13,396 nt of DNA from Selenomonadaceae bacterium UBA3796 (GTDB lineage Bacteria; Bacillota; Negativicutes; Selenomonadales; Selenomonadaceae): NCBI GenBank assembly GCA_002369175.1, contig DFES01000181.1, forward strand, positions 1 through 13,396, given 5' to 3'. Each line of letters starts with the position of its first letter. Position 1 is the stretch's first letter. Made by a program: the position numbers and the translations under genes. A model generated the notes under the pieces. The model had not been told where the DNA came from, did not search any database, and saw nothing but the letters and a program-made list of their open reading frames with translations. This document shows, one piece after another, positions 11,559 to 13,396 of the stretch.

Positions 11559-13396
11559 TTGACTAGAAAGAAATACCGGTGCTTAACCTGTGCGGTGGTT
11601 TTGGCAACGGGCATGTCCTTTGCCTCAGGGGTTGCCTATGCAGATGCAGTTGCATCGGAGCCGGCTTCTTCTGTGGAGGCTGACTTGACAGCTGCGCCGG
11701 AAGAGGCAGCTGCCGCGGCTTCAGGCTCCGTTGAGGAAACCACACAGCGTCCGGATGATCGTGCCATCCGGGAGATGATTGAGAAACTGGAAGGAAAAAT
11801 GCTGGTGGATATTGTATTCGCGGGCGGGTCGGAACAGACACGGGCAACGGCGCAGGCAGCCATGAATATGAAAGTCGGGGATGCCTTCACTTCCGATGGC
11901 TTGGACAAAGATGCGAATGCCATGATGAATACAGGGTATTTCTTCGACATCTATCCGACCTTCGAACAGGTGCCCGAGGGAATCGTCCTCACGTATCATC
12001 TTCAGGAATACCCGCTCTATCAAGGTATTGTGTTTACGGGCAATACCGTGGAATCCACTGCGGATTTGGAGAGGCTCGTCACTTTGAAGAAGGGCGAGCG
12101 GTTTAACGGCATTGTCTTCCACAGGAATATGCAGGCTCTTGAGGATAAGTATCACGGAGATGGATATATCCAGGCCAGGGTCATGGATATGAACCAAGCG
12201 CCGGATGGTGTCATCCATGTGAAGATCAATGAGGGTGTATTGGAAGGCTTCAAGGTCAAGGGAAATACGAAGACAAAGGAAAAGGTCATTCTTCGGGAGA
12301 TGAGGCTGAAGCCCGGCGAGCCCTTCAATGCGAAGAAGGCGAGGCGGAGCGTTCAGCGCATACAGAACCTCGGATTTTTTGAAGATGTCAATGTCAAAAT
12401 ACAGCCTGGTGTCGATCCCAACTCCGTCATCATGGAGATTGACGTAAAGGAAAAGCGTACGGGAACGTTCGGCATTGGTGCAGGCTACAGCAGCCAGGAC
12501 GGCATCATTGGCATGGTGAGCGTCAGCGATACGAATTTCCGTGGCACAGGTGATGCGGTTTCCGTTGTTTGGGAAGTCAGCGGTGATGATACCGATGCCC
12601 ATGGATACAGTTTCTCCTATCGTCGTCCATGGCTGGATAAGAAGGAAACGGCGGGGACGCTGCGACTTTACAATCGTACGTATCAGTACAATGATTACGA
12701 TACCGAAGGCGATTTGAAGGAAAAGTACATGCGCAAGTACTCCGGCGGCGAGATTACCCTGTCGCGTCCCGTCAGTGAGTATTCCACGAACTATCTCACC
12801 CTGCGGAACCGCAAGGACAGCTATGAAAAGCATCTTTCCAGCGGAAATGCCGGGGATCGCAGCGGTGCTGCGGGTGAGGAGTGGAGAAAGGATAATTTTG
12901 GTACGACCCGCAGCCTTATTTATCAGCATGTCACGGATACCCGGGATAATATCTATGATCCCACGGAGGGCGGAAATGTAAAGATCACGGCAGAGGTTGG
13001 CGGCTTTGGAGGGGATTTCAGCTTCCGCAAGGCGAGCATCGAGGATCAGCGGTATCGGAAGGTCGGCCGCTCCCAGGTAGTGGCCGCAAGACTGGCCTAT
13101 GGTATCGGCAGCGGTGAGATTTCTGAGTTCAACCAGTTCAAGGTGGGCGGACAGGACACGTTGCGCGGTTATCGCGATGATCAGTTCCGCGGCAACCGGA
13201 TGTTCATGGGATCTCTGGAATACCGCTTCCCCATCGTGAGCAAGGTTCAGGGAGCCATCTTCACCGACTGGGGATCTGCATGGGATGACGGTTTCAAACC
13301 GGATAAGCTCCACGGCAGTATCGGTGTGGGACTTGCCCTGAACACTCCCCTGGGACCGTTGCGCCTGGATTATGGACGCGGATCCAACGGAGGACG
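11559..13396 (+). CDS. bamA: Outer-membrane assembly factor BamA, Omp85 family (3' end beyond window)
   Basis: BamA is the outer-membrane core of the machine that folds and inserts beta-barrel proteins. The 612 visible codons show a signal peptide (1-28, cleavage after AYA), an Ala/Glu-rich linker (about 29-75), three POTRA domains (about 80-150, 153-226 and 227-305, with IVFTGNT and FKVKGNTKTKEKVILREM marking domain starts) and the 16-strand barrel from about 306. LRGY at 535-538 is the family's VRGF-type loop-6 motif, in the context VGGQDTLRGYRDDQFRGN. The start is TTG at 11559, supported by a perfect AGGAGG (11545-11550) 8 nt upstream, an in-frame stop just before it, and the signal peptide. 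The window ends inside the last barrel strands, so probably only a short C-terminal piece is missing. Three POTRA domains rather than the five of E. coli is in line with other diderm Firmicutes. Confidence 0.95.
   Translation, partial: MTRKKYRCLTCAVVLATGMSFASGVAYADAVASEPASSVEADLTAAPEEAAAAASGSVEETTQRPDDRAIREMIEKLEGKMLVDIVFAGGSEQTRATAQAAMNMKVGDAFTSDGLDKDANAMMNTGYFFDIYPTFEQVPEGIVLTYHLQEYPLYQGIVFTGNTVESTADLERLVTLKKGERFNGIVFHRNMQALEDKYHGDGYIQARVMDMNQAPDGVIHVKINEGVLEGFKVKGNTKTKEKVILREMRLKPGEPFNAKKARRSVQRIQNLGFFEDVNVKIQPGVDPNSVIMEIDVKEKRTGTFGIGAGYSSQDGIIGMVSVSDTNFRGTGDAVSVVWEVSGDDTDAHGYSFSYRRPWLDKKETAGTLRLYNRTYQYNDYDTEGDLKEKYMRKYSGGEITLSRPVSEYSTNYLTLRNRKDSYEKHLSSGNAGDRSGAAGEEWRKDNFGTTRSLIYQHVTDTRDNIYDPTEGGNVKITAEVGGFGGDFSFRKASIEDQRYRKVGRSQVVAARLAYGIGSGEISEFNQFKVGGQDTLRGYRDDQFRGNRMFMGSLEYRFPIVSKVQGAIFTDWGSAWDDGFKPDKLHGSIGVGLALNTPLGPLRLDYGRGSNGG

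Noticed and set aside
11721..13313. 530-residue minus-strand open frame antisense to bamA
   Set aside because: The plus strand encodes unmistakable POTRA and barrel sequence starting from TTG with AGGAGG; the antisense frame has no motif.
1..13396. CRISPR array, tRNA, rRNA or insertion sequence
   Set aside because: No regularly spaced direct repeats, no cloverleaf-like or rRNA-like sequence, and no transposase motifs or terminal inverted repeats were seen on either strand.

Overview
The window comes from a diderm Firmicute of the class Negativicutes, most likely a Selenomonas-like or Veillonella-like lineage. The genes use Firmicute-style AGGAGG ribosome binding sites and several TTG starts. 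They also encode outer-membrane machinery that ordinary Gram-positives lack: MlaEFD, a TolC-type channel, TamB and BamA. The genus cannot be fixed from the sequence alone. These assignments rest on protein motifs read by eye, not on database searches.

Layout. Positions 1-51 look like the 3' tail of a plus-strand gene that starts outside the window. It converges on a minus-strand gene for a 70-residue coiled-coil protein (115-327), and the two share a perfect 21-bp hairpin terminator (56-107). Next on the minus strand is rnhA (455-1078), a ribonuclease HI with an N-terminal hybrid-binding domain and its own terminator. An intergenic segment of about 190 bp separates rnhA from a long co-directional plus-strand block and carries divergent promoters.

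The plus-strand block reads mlaE (1265-2035), mlaF (2056-2802), mlaD (2799-4082), tolC-like (4207-5751), tamB (5778-10118), a sigma-70 family factor (10230-10862), an unrecognised single-pass membrane protein (10875-11456), and bamA (11559 to beyond the window end). I see no convincing terminator inside the block. mlaF and mlaD overlap by four bases, and most gaps are under 30 bp. The three longer gaps (before tolC, the sigma gene and bamA) hold possible promoters or inverted repeats, so the block may be one long transcript with internal start points.

Function. MlaE and MlaF form an inner-membrane ABC transporter for lipids, and MlaD is its MCE-domain partner. Here MlaD is long: after the MCE domain come helical repeats and a C-terminal stretch of about ten beta strands ending in Phe. 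This fits a single protein that spans the periplasm and inserts in the outer membrane, as described for Veillonella MlaD. TamB (1446 aa) is a second predicted lipid bridge, with about 100-residue periodicity. BamA inserts outer-membrane barrels, and the TolC-like protein is an outer-membrane export channel. The window therefore concentrates envelope assembly and lipid traffic.

The least explained part is the pair between tamB and bamA. It consists of a two-domain sigma factor and, 12 bp downstream, a membrane protein with a cytoplasmic helical N-terminus and a Pro/Glu-rich periplasmic tail. It is a candidate envelope-sensing regulatory unit embedded in the outer-membrane cluster.
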